Assembly (NCBI RefSeq): GCF_014646335.1 | Contig: NZ_BMNG01000001.1 | Coordinates: 216,495 to 280,494 of the forward strand | DNA from: Streptomyces lasiicapitis | GTDB lineage: Bacteria; Actinomycetota; Actinomycetes; Streptomycetales; Streptomycetaceae | Length of the DNA stretch: 64,000 nt | Direction: 5' to 3' | Shown here: positions 14,895 to 28,303 of the stretch, in pieces | Numbering within the stretch: the stretch's first letter is position 1 | Layout: every line of letters starts with the position of its first letter | Notes under the pieces: generated by a model | Told to the model about the DNA's origin: nothing | The model's database searches: none | Seen by the model: the letters and a program-made list of their open reading frames with translations, nothing else | Program-made: the position numbers and the translations under genes

Positions 14895-16403
14895 TCACCC
14901 CGCGGTGAGCACCTCCGCCGCCGCCTCCCCGCACACCCGGGCCGCGCCATGTGTGGCGATGTGGAGGGCGCCGGACGGCTTGGCCTGGGGGACGCCCATC
15001 TCGATGACGACGGTGTCGGGGCGGGCGGTGACGAGGTGGTCGACGGCGGCGGTCATCCACGGGTGGCGGTGGGCGTCGCGGACGACGGCGACCACGCGTC
15101 GGGAGCCCGCCGCCGCGAGGGCCTTCGCGCCCGCGTCGTCGCCGCTGAAGGAGCCGGTCTCCGTGCCGGGCAGCCGGCGGGTCAGTTCGGCGGCGACGCC
15201 CCACGGGGTCTCGTCGCCGACGGCGATGTTGGCCAGGGGGGCGAAGGCGGCGACGTACGGGGCGTCGGTGAGCGGGCCCGTGCAGGTCTCGGTGTGGGTG
15301 ACGGTCAGGGCGCGGCGGGCCGCGCGCAACCCGATCTCCGGGTCCGCCGCTCCCCCGGCACCGGCCGCGCGCGAGGCCGAGGCCCAGTCGGCGAGGGCGC
15401 GCACCCGGGCGGCGGCGTCGGCGAGCCGCTCCTCCGGGAGTTCGCCCGCGCGGACGGCCGCGACGAGCGCGTCCCGCAGCCGCAGCACCGTCAGCTCGTC
15501 GTGCAGGCCGCCGCCGACGCAGATCGCGTCGCAGCCCGCGGCGACGGCGAGGACGGTGCCGCGCTCGATGCCGTACGTACCGGAGATCGCCCGCATCTCG
15601 ATGCCGTCGGTGACGATGAGGCCGTCGAAGCCGAGTTCGCCGCGGAGCAGGTCGGTGAGGATGCGGCGGGACAGGGTGCCGGGGAGGTCCGGGTCGAGGG
15701 CCGGGACGCTGATGTGGGCGCTCATCACGGCGCGCGTTCCGGCCGCGATCGCGGCGCGGAACGGGGCGAGTTCGCGGGCGGCGAGCACGTCCGCGTCGGC
15801 GGCGATGTGCGGCACGGCGTGGTGCGAGTCGACCGCGGTGTCGCCGTGGCCGGGAAAGTGCTTGGCGCAGGCGGCGACGCCGGAGGACTGCATGCCCTCG
15901 ATGTAGGCGCCGGTGTGCCGGGCCACCAGGTCCGGGTCGGCGCCGAAGGAGCGTACGCCGATGACCGGGTTGCCCGGATCGGAGTTGACGTCGGCGGACG
16001 GCGCCCAGTTGAAGGTCACCCCGCAGTCGGCGAGGCGGCGGCCGAGCTCCGCGGCGACGCCCCGGGTGAGCGAGACGTCGTCGACGGCGCCGAGCGCGTG
16101 GTTGCCGGGGAAGGACGAGCCGGTGCGCACCTCTAGGCGGGTGACGTCACCGCTCTCCTCGTCGATGGCGACGACGATGTCCTCGCGCTCGGCCCGCAGT
16201 TGGGCGGTGAGCGCGGCGACCTGCTCGGGCGTCCGGATGTTGCGGCCGAACAGGCCCACGGAGGCGAGGCCCTCGCCGATGCGGCGCAGCAGCCAGTCGG
16301 GCGCGGTGGTGCCGCCGAAGCCGGGCTGCAGGACGGTCAGGGCGTCCCGCGTCAGGCTGTCCGTGGCACCGGCGGAACCACCGGGGCTGGAAAAGGAGTT
16401 CAT
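14895..16403 (-). CDS. dasD: Glycoside hydrolase family 3 beta-N-acetylglucosaminidase DasD
   Basis: A 502-residue GH3 protein of the NagZ type. The family motif KHFPGHGDTAVDSHHAVP, which carries the His/Asp catalytic dyad loop of beta-N-acetylhexosaminidases, is present, as are the DEESGDVTRLE and VTDGIEM regions; the latter supplies the nucleophile Asp. A C-terminal domain of about 150 residues follows. It should cleave N,N'-diacetylchitobiose and related GlcNAc disaccharides. No signal peptide is visible, fitting an intracellular role after import by DasABC. It starts six bases after the dasC stop, so it is the last gene of the dasABCD operon. Confidence 0.88.
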   Translation of the reverse strand: MNSFSSPGGSAGATDSLTRDALTVLQPGFGGTTAPDWLLRRIGEGLASVGLFGRNIRTPEQVAALTAQLRAEREDIVVAIDEESGDVTRLEVRTGSSFPGNHALGAVDDVSLTRGVAAELGRRLADCGVTFNWAPSADVNSDPGNPVIGVRSFGADPDLVARHTGAYIEGMQSSGVAACAKHFPGHGDTAVDSHHAVPHIAADADVLAARELAPFRAAIAAGTRAVMSAHISVPALDPDLPGTLSRRILTDLLRGELGFDGLIVTDGIEMRAISGTYGIERGTVLAVAAGCDAICVGGGLHDELTVLRLRDALVAAVRAGELPEERLADAAARVRALADWASASRAAGAGGAADPEIGLRAARRALTVTHTETCTGPLTDAPYVAAFAPLANIAVGDETPWGVAAELTRRLPGTETGSFSGDDAGAKALAAAGSRRVVAVVRDAHRHPWMTAAVDHLVTARPDTVVIEMGVPQAKPSGALHIATHGAARVCGEAAAEVLTAG

Positions 16404-16409
16404 GGTGCG

Positions 16410-17240
16410 TTAGCCCTTCACGGCGCCGTCGGTCAGGCCTGCCACGGCCCTGCGCTGGAGGAAGACGAAGAGGATCAGGATCGGGACGGCGAACAGCGAG
16501 GCCGCGGCCATCGTGGCGCCCCAGTCGTCGCCGAACGCGGTCTGGAAGCTGGAGAGCCACACCGGCAGGGTCTTGGCCTCCGCTTCCTTGTTGAGCACGA
16601 GAACCAGCGGGAACTCGTTCCAGGCGGTGATGAAGCCGAAGAGCGAGGTCGACATCAGGCCCGGCGCGAGCAGCGGCAGGATCACCCGGCGGAAGGCCTG
16701 CATGCGCGTGCAGCCGTCGACCATGGCGGACTCCTCCAGCTCCCTGGGCACCGCGGCGACGAAGCCGCGCAGCGTGAGGAGGGTGAAGGGCAGGATCATC
16801 ACCATGTAGAAGAGCGTCAGCGGGATCAGGCTGTTCAGCATGTCCGCGTCGCGCACGATGATGTAGATCGCGATGACCATGACTTCCCACGGCGCCATCT
16901 GCGCCAGCATGAAGCCGATGATGAAGCCGCGCCGTCCCTTGAAGCGCATCCGGGCGAGGGCGAACGCCGAGGTCACGCCGATGATGAGGGAGAAGACGAC
17001 CGCGAGGATCGTGACGGTGAGGGAGTTGCCGACCATGGTCCAGAAGTGGTCGACCTCCATCGCCGTCTTGAAGTGTTCGAGCGTGGCGTCGGTCGGGAAC
17101 CAGACCGGGTCCTCGGCGATGATGTCGCCGGTCGGCTTGAAGGCCGTCGCGAACATCCAGTACACGGGGAAGACGCAGAAGATGAAGAGAACGACGGCGA
17201 CCAGGTTGGGCCACAGACGGCCCATCAGCGAGCGCTTCAC
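16410..17240 (-). CDS. dasC: Chitobiose ABC transporter permease DasC
   Basis: A 276-residue MalG-type permease with six membrane segments. The cytoplasmic EAA loop is LEESAMVDGCTRMQAFRRVILPLLAPG, which docks the ATPase. It begins with a GTG (17238-17240) that overlaps the dasB stop by four bases, so the two are translationally coupled. In S. coelicolor DasABC imports N,N'-diacetylchitobiose and uses the shared ATPase MsiK encoded elsewhere; no ATPase gene lies here either. Expression should follow DasR. Confidence 0.93.
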   Translation of the reverse strand: MKRSLMGRLWPNLVAVVLFIFCVFPVYWMFATAFKPTGDIIAEDPVWFPTDATLEHFKTAMEVDHFWTMVGNSLTVTILAVVFSLIIGVTSAFALARMRFKGRRGFIIGFMLAQMAPWEVMVIAIYIIVRDADMLNSLIPLTLFYMVMILPFTLLTLRGFVAAVPRELEESAMVDGCTRMQAFRRVILPLLAPGLMSTSLFGFITAWNEFPLVLVLNKEAEAKTLPVWLSSFQTAFGDDWGATMAAASLFAVPILILFVFLQRRAVAGLTDGAVKG

Positions 17241-18226
17241 AGCTCGTCCTCCTCTTGCTTGAGCACGATCCGCAGGTAGAACGAGGTGATGGCCAGCAGG
17301 ATGACGATGGTGAGCAGCGCGATCGCCGCACCCATGCCGAAGTGCTGGTTGCCCATGCCCTCGATGTAGGCGTAGACGGGAAGGATCTCGGTGAGCCGGT
17401 CGGGGCCGCCCTCGTTGATCGTGAAGACCTGCACGAACGCCTTGAAGACCCAGATGATCTCCAGGAACGTCGTGGCGTAGAGGAAGGGCCGCAGGTACGG
17501 CAGCGTCACCTGGGTGAACTGCTTCCAGGCCCCGGCGCCGTCGAGGGACGCGGCCTCGTACAGCTCCTTGGGAATGGTGGTCGTGGCGGCGTACAGGTTG
17601 ATCGCCACGAAGGGGATGGACATCCAGACGATGAGCAGCAGGACCACGAAGAAGGTCGAGTACTGCGTGGCCAGCCAGTCGTGGTCGGCCATCGAGTCGA
17701 AGCCGACCTTGGCGAGCACCCAGTTGACGACGCCGAAGCGCTGCGCGAACAGCCACTGGTAGACCGTGCTCGCCGCGACGACGGGCATCGCCCAGGCGAG
17801 TACGAGGCCGACCAGGAGGAACGTACGCATCTTCCGGCCGAGGCGGGCCAGGAGCAGTCCGACCAGCGTGCCGAGAATCATGATCAGCACGACGTTGAGG
17901 GCGGTGAAGGCGACCGAGCGGCCGGTGACCCGCCAGAAGTCCTCGCTGGTGAGGACCTCCTTGTAGTTGTCGATTCCGTTCCACTCGGTCAAGTGCAGAA
18001 TGAACTGCCGCATGTTGAGGTTCTGGAACGACAGGATCCCGTTGTTGACCAGCGGCCAGCCGAGCAGCAGCACGGTGACGATGATCGCGGGGGCAAGTAG
18101 CAGATAGGGCGTGAGGCCGGCGAGACGTCCTGGGGACCTGCGCGGGCCCTTTGGCCGTGGCCCGCCGTCCAGTGTCTGCACCTCCGTCGGGCCGGAGGGC
18201 GGCCGTTCGGTCTTCTGCACGGTCAT
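17237..18226 (-). CDS. dasB: Chitobiose ABC transporter permease DasB
   Basis: A permease of about 329 residues of the MalF type. A proline-rich cytoplasmic N-terminus (about 45 residues) is followed by six membrane segments; the EAA loop is YEAASLDGAGAWKQFTQVTLPYLRP. It pairs with DasC to form the membrane channel for diacetylchitobiose. ATG 18226 (MTVQKTERPP) is chosen; ATG 18235, three codons earlier, is equally possible. It is separated from dasA by about 170 bases containing a hairpin, which may explain more binding protein than permease. Confidence 0.9.
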   Translation of the reverse strand: MTVQKTERPPSGPTEVQTLDGGPRPKGPRRSPGRLAGLTPYLLLAPAIIVTVLLLGWPLVNNGILSFQNLNMRQFILHLTEWNGIDNYKEVLTSEDFWRVTGRSVAFTALNVVLIMILGTLVGLLLARLGRKMRTFLLVGLVLAWAMPVVAASTVYQWLFAQRFGVVNWVLAKVGFDSMADHDWLATQYSTFFVVLLLIVWMSIPFVAINLYAATTTIPKELYEAASLDGAGAWKQFTQVTLPYLRPFLYATTFLEIIWVFKAFVQVFTINEGGPDRLTEILPVYAYIEGMGNQHFGMGAAIALLTIVILLAITSFYLRIVLKQEEDEL

Positions 18227-18359
18227 GCTCGCCATCTCTTTCGTGGGCAACGCGAAACGCTGGGGGCAGCGCGGGGGCGCCGGGGGGCGCGAGGAACGCG
18301 TGGTCGCGCCGGGGCGACGCGGAGAACATGGGTACGCCGGGGGCAGCGGGGTCGGTTCA

Positions 18360-18377
18360 CCCGCCGCCCCCGGCGGG
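18360..18377 (-). terminator. Hairpin between dasA and dasB (attenuator or mRNA-stabilising stem)
   Basis: CCCGCCG (18360-18366) pairs with CGGCGGG (18371-18377) around a CCCC loop, 20 bases after the dasA stop. It would lower readthrough into the permease genes or protect the dasA message. Confidence 0.5.
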
Positions 18378-18396
18378 GTCTGTGTTCTTGGAGTTC

Positions 18397-20872
<2,476 letters not shown>

Positions 20873-20971
20873 GCCGACAAGCCCTCAGGACTGAGCCGGC
20901 AAAGCGTTCGCCACCCCCTCGTACGGGCCCAGTCCCGTCCGCCCCGTAGCGCAGATCACTTTCCTGTCCTA

Positions 20972-21011
20972 CCGTCCTCCCGTCACCGCAGATACGTGAA
21001 CGGGAGGACGG
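20972..21011 (+). promoter_or_regulatory. Hairpin that sequesters the cstA Shine-Dalgarno
   Basis: A perfect 12-bp inverted repeat: CCGTCCTCCCGT (20972-20983) and ACGGGAGGACGG (21000-21011) with a 16-base loop. The right arm contains the cstA ribosome-binding site GGGAGGA (21002-21008), five bases before the GTG. Folded, it would block translation. Confidence 0.7.
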
Positions 21012-21015
21012 CCCC

Positions 21016-23162
<2,147 letters not shown>

Positions 23163-23166
<4 letters not shown>

Positions 23167-23363
23167 CCGCGGCGCTGCGGCGCGCTGCACGCTGGATGCG
23201 TTGGTACGTAAGGGAGTTGACCGACGAGTCCGCGTACGAGCGGTACGTGGCACACGTACGCAAAGACCACCCGGCCGCCACCGTGCCGAGCCGCAGAGCC
23301 TTCGAGCGGATGCGGACGGACCGGCAGGAGTCGGACCCACGGCAGGGCTTCCGTTGCTGCTGA
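23163..23363 (+). CDS. ybdD: YbdD/YjiX family small protein (CstA partner)
   Basis: A 66-residue protein with the PF04328-type pattern: WYVRELTDESAYERYVAHVRKDHP, then a PSRRAFERMR segment and the conserved C-terminal RCC. It always accompanies CstA-type transporters, and E. coli YbdD is required for transport by its partner. Here ATG 23163 overlaps the cstA stop by four bases, so synthesis is coupled. Confidence 0.88.
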
Positions 23364-23500
23364 GCAGGCACAACTGCGCAGGCACACGCACACTTCCGGT
23401 ACCCGTCCGTTATACGGACAGGGGTTCCGTACCGCGAGACCGGTCGCTTAGATTTCCCGAACGTTAAGAACGGGACAAGTGAGCGAACGGGAGCCGCGCC

Positions 23501-23794
23501 ATGCCGGATGCGCCTGAAGTGCCTGATGCGCCTGAAGTGAGTCCACCGGTGGTCACGCCGGTCCGCGTGGTCATCGCCCTCTGTCTCGTGGCGCCCTTCG
23601 TGGCGATGCTCTGGGTGAGCTCCTACGCCAAGGTCGACCCGGCCTTCATCGGCATCCCGTTCTTCTACTGGTACCAGATGCTCTGGGTGCTCATATCGAC
23701 CGTGCTCACGATGATCGCGTACAAGCTGTGGCAGCGTGACCAGCGCGGCCGCAAGGCCCGCGCGGACCTCCTCAAGGAAGGGGCGTCCCGGTGA
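23501..23794 (+). CDS. DUF3311 small membrane protein
   Basis: A 97-residue protein with two membrane segments (VVIALCLVAPFVAMLWVSSY and FYWYQMLWVLISTVLTMIAY) joined by the FIGIPFFYWYQ motif typical of DUF3311. A short duplicated tail (PDAPEVPDAPEV) opens the protein, coming from a 15-base duplication at 23502-23531. Members sit directly in front of a sodium:solute symporter, as here (GTGA overlap at 23791-23794), and probably act as an accessory subunit. Confidence 0.85.
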   Translation: MPDAPEVPDAPEVSPPVVTPVRVVIALCLVAPFVAMLWVSSYAKVDPAFIGIPFFYWYQMLWVLISTVLTMIAYKLWQRDQRGRKARADLLKEGASR

Positions 23795-25419
23795 ACGACG
23801 GCGTCAACGGCGTCGCGCTCGCCGTCTTCATCTTCTTCTTCCTCGCGGTCACCGTCATGGGCTTCCTGGCGTCCCGCTGGCGCAGGGCCGAGAACGAGCA
23901 GAGCCTCGACGAATGGGGCCTGGGCGGCCGGTCGTTCGGCACCTGGGTGACCTGGTTCCTGCTCGGCGGCGACCTCTACACCGCCTACACCTTCGTGGCC
24001 GTCCCGGCGGCGATCTACGCGGCGGGCGCGGCCGGCTTCTTCGCGGTGCCGTACACGATCCTCGTCTACCCGCTGATCTTCACGTTCCTGCCCCGCCTGT
24101 GGTCCGTCTCGCACAAGCACGGGTACGTCACCACCTCGGACTTCGTCCGGGGCCGCTTCGGCTCCAAGGGCCTGTCGCTCGCGGTGGCCGTCACCGGCAT
24201 CCTCGCGACCATGCCGTACATCGCGCTCCAACTGGTCGGCATCCAGGCCGTCCTGGACGTGATGGGCGTCGGCGGCGGCGAGGACACCAACTGGTTCATC
24301 AAGGACCTGCCGCTGCTCATCGCCTTCGGTGTGCTCGCCGCGTACACGTACTCGTCCGGACTGCGGGCCCCCGCGCTGATCGCATTCGTGAAGGACACCC
24401 TGATCTACATCGTGATCGCGGTGGCCATCATCTACATCCCGATCAAGCTCGGCGGCTTCGACGAGATCTTCCGGGCGGCCAACGAGAAGTTCTCCGCGAC
24501 GAACGAGGCCACCGGGAAACCGGTCGGCGCGCTCGTGCCCGGCGACGCGGGGACCTGGACGTACGCGACCCTGGCGCTCGGCTCCGCGCTCGCGCTGTTC
24601 ATGTATCCGCACTCGATCACCGCGACGCTGTCCTCGCGCAGCCGCGACGTGATCCGCCGCAACACCACCATCCTGCCGCTGTACTCGCTGATGCTCGGCC
24701 TGCTCGCGCTGCTCGGCTTCATGGCGATCGCGGCCGGGGTCAAGGTCGAGAACGGGCAGTTGGCGATCCCGCAGCTCTTCGAGGACATGTTCCCGGACTG
24801 GTTCACGGGTGTCGCGTTCGCGGCGATCGGCATCGGCGCGCTCGTGCCTGCGGCCATCATGTCCATCGCGGCCGCGAATCTCTTCACCCGCAACATCTAC
24901 AAGGACTTCATCAAACCGGACGCGACCCCGGCACAGGAGACCAAGGTCTCCAAGCTGGTCTCGCTCCTTGTGAAGGTCGGCGCGCTCGCCTTCGTGCTCA
25001 CCATGGACAAAACGGTCGCCATCAACTTCCAGCTCCTGGGCGGCATCTGGATCCTGCAGACCATGCCCGCGCTTGTCGGCGGCCTGTTCACGCGCTGGTT
25101 CCACCGCTGGGCGCTGCTCGCGGGCTGGGCGGTCGGCATGGTCTACGGCACGGTCGCCGCGTACGGAGTCGCCTCGCCGTCGCAGAAGCACTTCGGCGGC
25201 TCGTCCGAGGAGATCCCGGGCATCGGTGAGATCGGCTACATCGGCCTGACGGCCTTCGTCCTGAACGTCGTCGTGACCGTCGTCCTCACCTTCGCCCTGA
25301 AGGCCTTCAACGCCCCCGAGGGCATCGACGAGACCTCCCCGGAGGACTACACCGCCGACGCCGGAGACAAGGGCGTGGCGGCCGAACTGCCGAAGGTGGG
25401 CGCGGGCTCGGGCCACTGA
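23791..25419 (+). CDS. Sodium:solute symporter family protein (MctP-like monocarboxylate transporter)
   Basis: A 542-residue SSS-family symporter with about 13 membrane segments. The N-terminal DEWGLGGRSFGTWVTWFLLGGDLYTAYTF segment and the FMYPHSITATLSSRSRDVIRRN loop are typical of the monocarboxylate/acetate/proline branch, which uses Na+ or H+ gradients. It is translationally coupled to the DUF3311 gene by GTGA overlap. With cstA upstream, the block 21-25 kb is devoted to small organic nutrient uptake, perhaps pyruvate or lactate. The substrate is inferred. Confidence 0.85.
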   Translation: MNDGVNGVALAVFIFFFLAVTVMGFLASRWRRAENEQSLDEWGLGGRSFGTWVTWFLLGGDLYTAYTFVAVPAAIYAAGAAGFFAVPYTILVYPLIFTFLPRLWSVSHKHGYVTTSDFVRGRFGSKGLSLAVAVTGILATMPYIALQLVGIQAVLDVMGVGGGEDTNWFIKDLPLLIAFGVLAAYTYSSGLRAPALIAFVKDTLIYIVIAVAIIYIPIKLGGFDEIFRAANEKFSATNEATGKPVGALVPGDAGTWTYATLALGSALALFMYPHSITATLSSRSRDVIRRNTTILPLYSLMLGLLALLGFMAIAAGVKVENGQLAIPQLFEDMFPDWFTGVAFAAIGIGALVPAAIMSIAAANLFTRNIYKDFIKPDATPAQETKVSKLVSLLVKVGALAFVLTMDKTVAINFQLLGGIWILQTMPALVGGLFTRWFHRWALLAGWAVGMVYGTVAAYGVASPSQKHFGGSSEEIPGIGEIGYIGLTAFVLNVVVTVVLTFALKAFNAPEGIDETSPEDYTADAGDKGVAAELPKVGAGSGH

Positions 25420-25468
25420 GCCAGTACTCTTTTCCCACACCCACTTCAGGGGATCCCCGTACGTGACA

Positions 25469-25495
25469 CGGGCCGCCGACGCGATCGGCGGCCCG
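25469..25495 (+). terminator. Terminator after the symporter gene
   Basis: An 11-bp perfect stem, CGGGCCGCCGA (25469-25479) with TCGGCGGCCCG (25485-25495), then TTCGTCG. Confidence 0.75.
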
Positions 25496-25546
25496 TTCGT
25501 CGTGCGCGCCCCGGGCCGTGCCTCAGGGTGGCGCGCAACACACCCG

Positions 25547-25594
25547 ACACAACATGTGGGCCTGCCTCGCGTCACCGAACACAAGATGTATGCT
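25547..25594 (+). promoter_or_regulatory. nrd promoter with two NrdR-box-like sites
   Basis: Two related sequences, ACACAACATGTGGG (25547-25560) and ACACAAGATGTATG (25579-25592), start exactly 32 bp apart, three helical turns. They resemble the left half of the NrdR box (acaCwATAtaTwGtgt). A -10-like TATGCT (25589-25594) overlaps the second, just before the riboswitch. Confidence 0.55.
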
Positions 25595-25720
25595 CGTGCT
25601 CGCTGTCGCCGCAGGGGAATCCGGTGCAAGTCCGGAACTGTCCCGCAACGGTGTACTGGTACGGATTTGGGCGTTCGCGCCACACGATGTGCCGGTGAGT
25701 CCGACGACCTGCCGACGGCG
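25595..25720 (+). ncRNA. Cobalamin (adenosylcobalamin) riboswitch
   Basis: The conserved B12-element blocks are present in order: GGGGAATCCGGTGCAAGTCC (25614-25633), the CTGTCCCGCAACGGTG block (25638-25653), and the closing GTGAGTCCGACGACCTGCC (25695-25713). It lies in the leader of nrdA. B12 riboswitches before class Ia nrdABS are known in Streptomyces: with coenzyme B12 present, the B12-dependent class II enzyme suffices and nrdA is shut off. Ends are approximate. Confidence 0.93.
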
Positions 25721-25819
25721 TACCCGGATCGTCCGGTCCGGGTGCCGAGACGTCCGGGCCTCGAGGAATGGGTTGGTGGACGCGGAGTCGCCCCTGCGCG
25801 GGCGCAGCCGCGCCGTGCC

Positions 25820-25854
25820 GCTCTCCCAAGGCCCAGAGCCGAGCGAGGGAGAGC
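25820..25854 (+). promoter_or_regulatory. Hairpin sequestering the nrdA Shine-Dalgarno (riboswitch output)
   Basis: GCTCTCCC (25820-25827) is the exact complement of GGGAGAGC (25847-25854), which includes the nrdA ribosome site GGGAG. The loop is 19 bases. This is a plausible off-state of the upstream B12 riboswitch. Confidence 0.6.
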
Positions 25855-25859
25855 ACCAC

Positions 25860-28301
25860 GTGACCATCGCGCCCGCCGAACCCGCGTCAGCGCAGGCCCA
25901 GCAGAAGCCGGCGCAGGCCGGCCAGCAGACTGAGCCCCAGCAGGCCGCGCCGACCACCGACGGTCCAGGCACCGCGCTGCTGCGCACCCTGACCGACCTC
26001 ACCGTCGACCTCCCCGACGCCGACCCCGGCCGGGTCGCCGCCGCCGCGCTGCGCGGCCGCTCGGCGAAGGCCGACGAGGCTGAGCTGCGGGAGCTCGCGA
26101 CGGAGGCGGCCGCCGGACTCATCTCCGAGGACCCTGCCTACTCCCGGCTCGCCGCCCGGCTCCTGACCATCGGCATTCGTGAGGAAGCCGCCTCACAGGG
26201 CGTCACGTCGTTCTCCGACTCGGTCGCCGTGGGCCACCGCGAGGGCCTGATCGCGGACCGCACCGCCGAGTTCACCACCCTGCACGCGGAGCGCCTCGAC
26301 TCTCTCGTGGAGGACGCGCTCGCCGACGGCGCCGACCGCCGCTTCGGCTACTTCGGCCTTCGTACGCTGCACAGCCGCTACCTGCTGCGCCACCCGATCA
26401 CCCGCAAGGTCGTCGAGACGCCGCAGCACTTCATGCTGCGCGTGGCCGCCGGTCTCGCCGAGGACGACTCGGTGCGGGCGCTCGACGAGGTCGCCGCGCT
26501 CTACCGTCTGATGAGCCGTCTGGACTACCTGCCGTCCTCGCCGACGCTCTTCAACTCCGGTACCCGGCACCCGCAGATGTCGTCCTGCTACCTCCTGGAC
26601 TCGCCGCTCGACGAGCTGGACTCCATCTACGACCGGTACCACCAGGTCGCCCGGCTCTCCAAGCACGCCGGCGGCATCGGGCTCTCGTACTCCCGCATCC
26701 GCTCGCGCGGCTCGCTGATCCGCGGCACCAACGGGCACTCCAACGGCATCGTGCCGTTCCTGAAGACGCTCGACGCCTCCGTCGCCGCCGTGAACCAGGG
26801 CGGCCGCCGCAAGGGCGCCGCCGCGGTCTACCTGGAGACGTGGCACTCCGACATCGAGGAGTTCCTGGAGCTGCGGGACAACACCGGCGAGGACGCCCGG
26901 CGTACCCACAACCTGAACCTGGCGCACTGGATCCCGGACGAGTTCATGCGCCGCGTCGCCGCCGACCAGCCGTGGTCGCTGTTCTCCCCGGCCGACGTGC
27001 CCGAGCTCGTCGACCTGTGGGGCGAGCAGTTCGACGCCGCGTACAAGAAGGCGGAGGCGGCCGGTCTCGCGCAGAAGACCATCCCCGCCCGTGACCTGTA
27101 CGGCCGCATGATGCGCACCCTCGCGCAGACCGGCAACGGCTGGATGACCTTCAAGGACACCGCCAACCGCACGGCCAACCAGACGGCCGAGCCCGGCCAC
27201 ACCGTCCACTCCTCCAACCTCTGCACGGAGATCCTGGAGGTCACGGACGACGGCGAGACGGCCGTCTGCAACCTGGGTTCGGTGAACCTCGGCGCGTTCG
27301 TGGACACCGCGGCGGGCGACATCGACTGGGAGCGGCTCGACGCCACCGTGCGCACGGCCGTCACCTTCCTCGACCGCGTGGTGGACATCAACTTCTACCC
27401 GACCGAGCAGGCCGGGTGCTCCAACGCCAAGTGGCGGCCCGTGGGCCTGGGCGCGATGGGCCTGCAGGACGTCTTCTTCCAACTGAAGCTGCCCTTCGAC
27501 TCGCCCGAGGCGCGCGCGCTTTCCACGCGCATCGCCGAGCGCGTCATGCTCGCCGCGTACGAGGCGTCCGCCGACCTCGCCGAGCGCAACGGCCCGCTCC
27601 CCGCCTGGGAGAAGACCCGCACCGCGCGCGGCGTCCTGCACCCCGACCACTACGGCGTCGAGCTGACCTGGCCCGAGCGGTGGGCGGCGCTGCGGGAACG
27701 TATCGCCGTCACCGGCATGCGCAACTCGCTGCTCCTCGCCATCGCGCCGACCGCCACCATCGCGTCCATCGCGGGCGTGTACGAGTGCATCGAGCCGCAG
27801 GTCTCCAACCTCTTCAAGCGCGAGACGCTGTCCGGCGAGTTCCTCCAGGTCAACTCCTACCTGGTGGACGAGCTGAAGCGGCTCGGCGTGTGGGACGCGC
27901 AGACCCGTGAGGCGCTGCGTGAGTCCAACGGCTCGGTGCAGGGCTTCACCTGGGTGCCCGCGGACGTGCGCGAGCTGTACCGCACGGCCTGGGAGATCCC
28001 GCAGCGCGGGCTCATCGACATGGCCGCCGACCGCACGCCGTTCCTGGACCAGGCGCAGTCCCTGAACCTGTTCCTGGAGACGCCGACCATCGGCAAGCTC
28101 TCCTCGATGTACGCCTACGCCTGGCAGCGCGGCCTGAAGACCACGTACTACCTGCGTTCGCGCCCGGCGACGCGCATCGCCCGCGCGGCGGGTGGTTCGG
28201 CCGCCGCCGCTGCCCCGGCCCCCGTCCCCCAGCAGGTGAGCGACCCGGACGCGATCGCCTGCTCCCTGGAAAACCCCGAGTCCTGCGAGGCATGCCAGTA
28301 A
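25860..28301 (+). CDS. nrdA: Class Ia ribonucleoside-diphosphate reductase alpha subunit NrdA
   Basis: An 813-residue catalytic subunit that reduces ribonucleoside diphosphates to deoxyribonucleotides. After a Gln/Ala-rich tail of about 45 residues the catalytic barrel shows SSCYLLDSPLDELDSIYD (redox Cys), NLCTEILEVTDD (active-site Cys of the N-C-E triad), CNLGSVNLGAF (second redox Cys), and ALMP-type APTATIASIAGVYECIEP. The C-terminus ENPESCEACQ gives the shuttle CxxC pair. GTG 25860 is chosen for GGGAG nine bases upstream, within the sequestering hairpin. The first gene of the operon, it is controlled by the B12 riboswitch and probably NrdR. Confidence 0.93.
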   Translation: MTIAPAEPASAQAQQKPAQAGQQTEPQQAAPTTDGPGTALLRTLTDLTVDLPDADPGRVAAAALRGRSAKADEAELRELATEAAAGLISEDPAYSRLAARLLTIGIREEAASQGVTSFSDSVAVGHREGLIADRTAEFTTLHAERLDSLVEDALADGADRRFGYFGLRTLHSRYLLRHPITRKVVETPQHFMLRVAAGLAEDDSVRALDEVAALYRLMSRLDYLPSSPTLFNSGTRHPQMSSCYLLDSPLDELDSIYDRYHQVARLSKHAGGIGLSYSRIRSRGSLIRGTNGHSNGIVPFLKTLDASVAAVNQGGRRKGAAAVYLETWHSDIEEFLELRDNTGEDARRTHNLNLAHWIPDEFMRRVAADQPWSLFSPADVPELVDLWGEQFDAAYKKAEAAGLAQKTIPARDLYGRMMRTLAQTGNGWMTFKDTANRTANQTAEPGHTVHSSNLCTEILEVTDDGETAVCNLGSVNLGAFVDTAAGDIDWERLDATVRTAVTFLDRVVDINFYPTEQAGCSNAKWRPVGLGAMGLQDVFFQLKLPFDSPEARALSTRIAERVMLAAYEASADLAERNGPLPAWEKTRTARGVLHPDHYGVELTWPERWAALRERIAVTGMRNSLLLAIAPTATIASIAGVYECIEPQVSNLFKRETLSGEFLQVNSYLVDELKRLGVWDAQTREALRESNGSVQGFTWVPADVRELYRTAWEIPQRGLIDMAADRTPFLDQAQSLNLFLETPTIGKLSSMYAYAWQRGLKTTYYLRSRPATRIARAAGGSAAAAAPAPVPQQVSDPDAIACSLENPESCEACQ

Positions 28302-28303
28302 TC

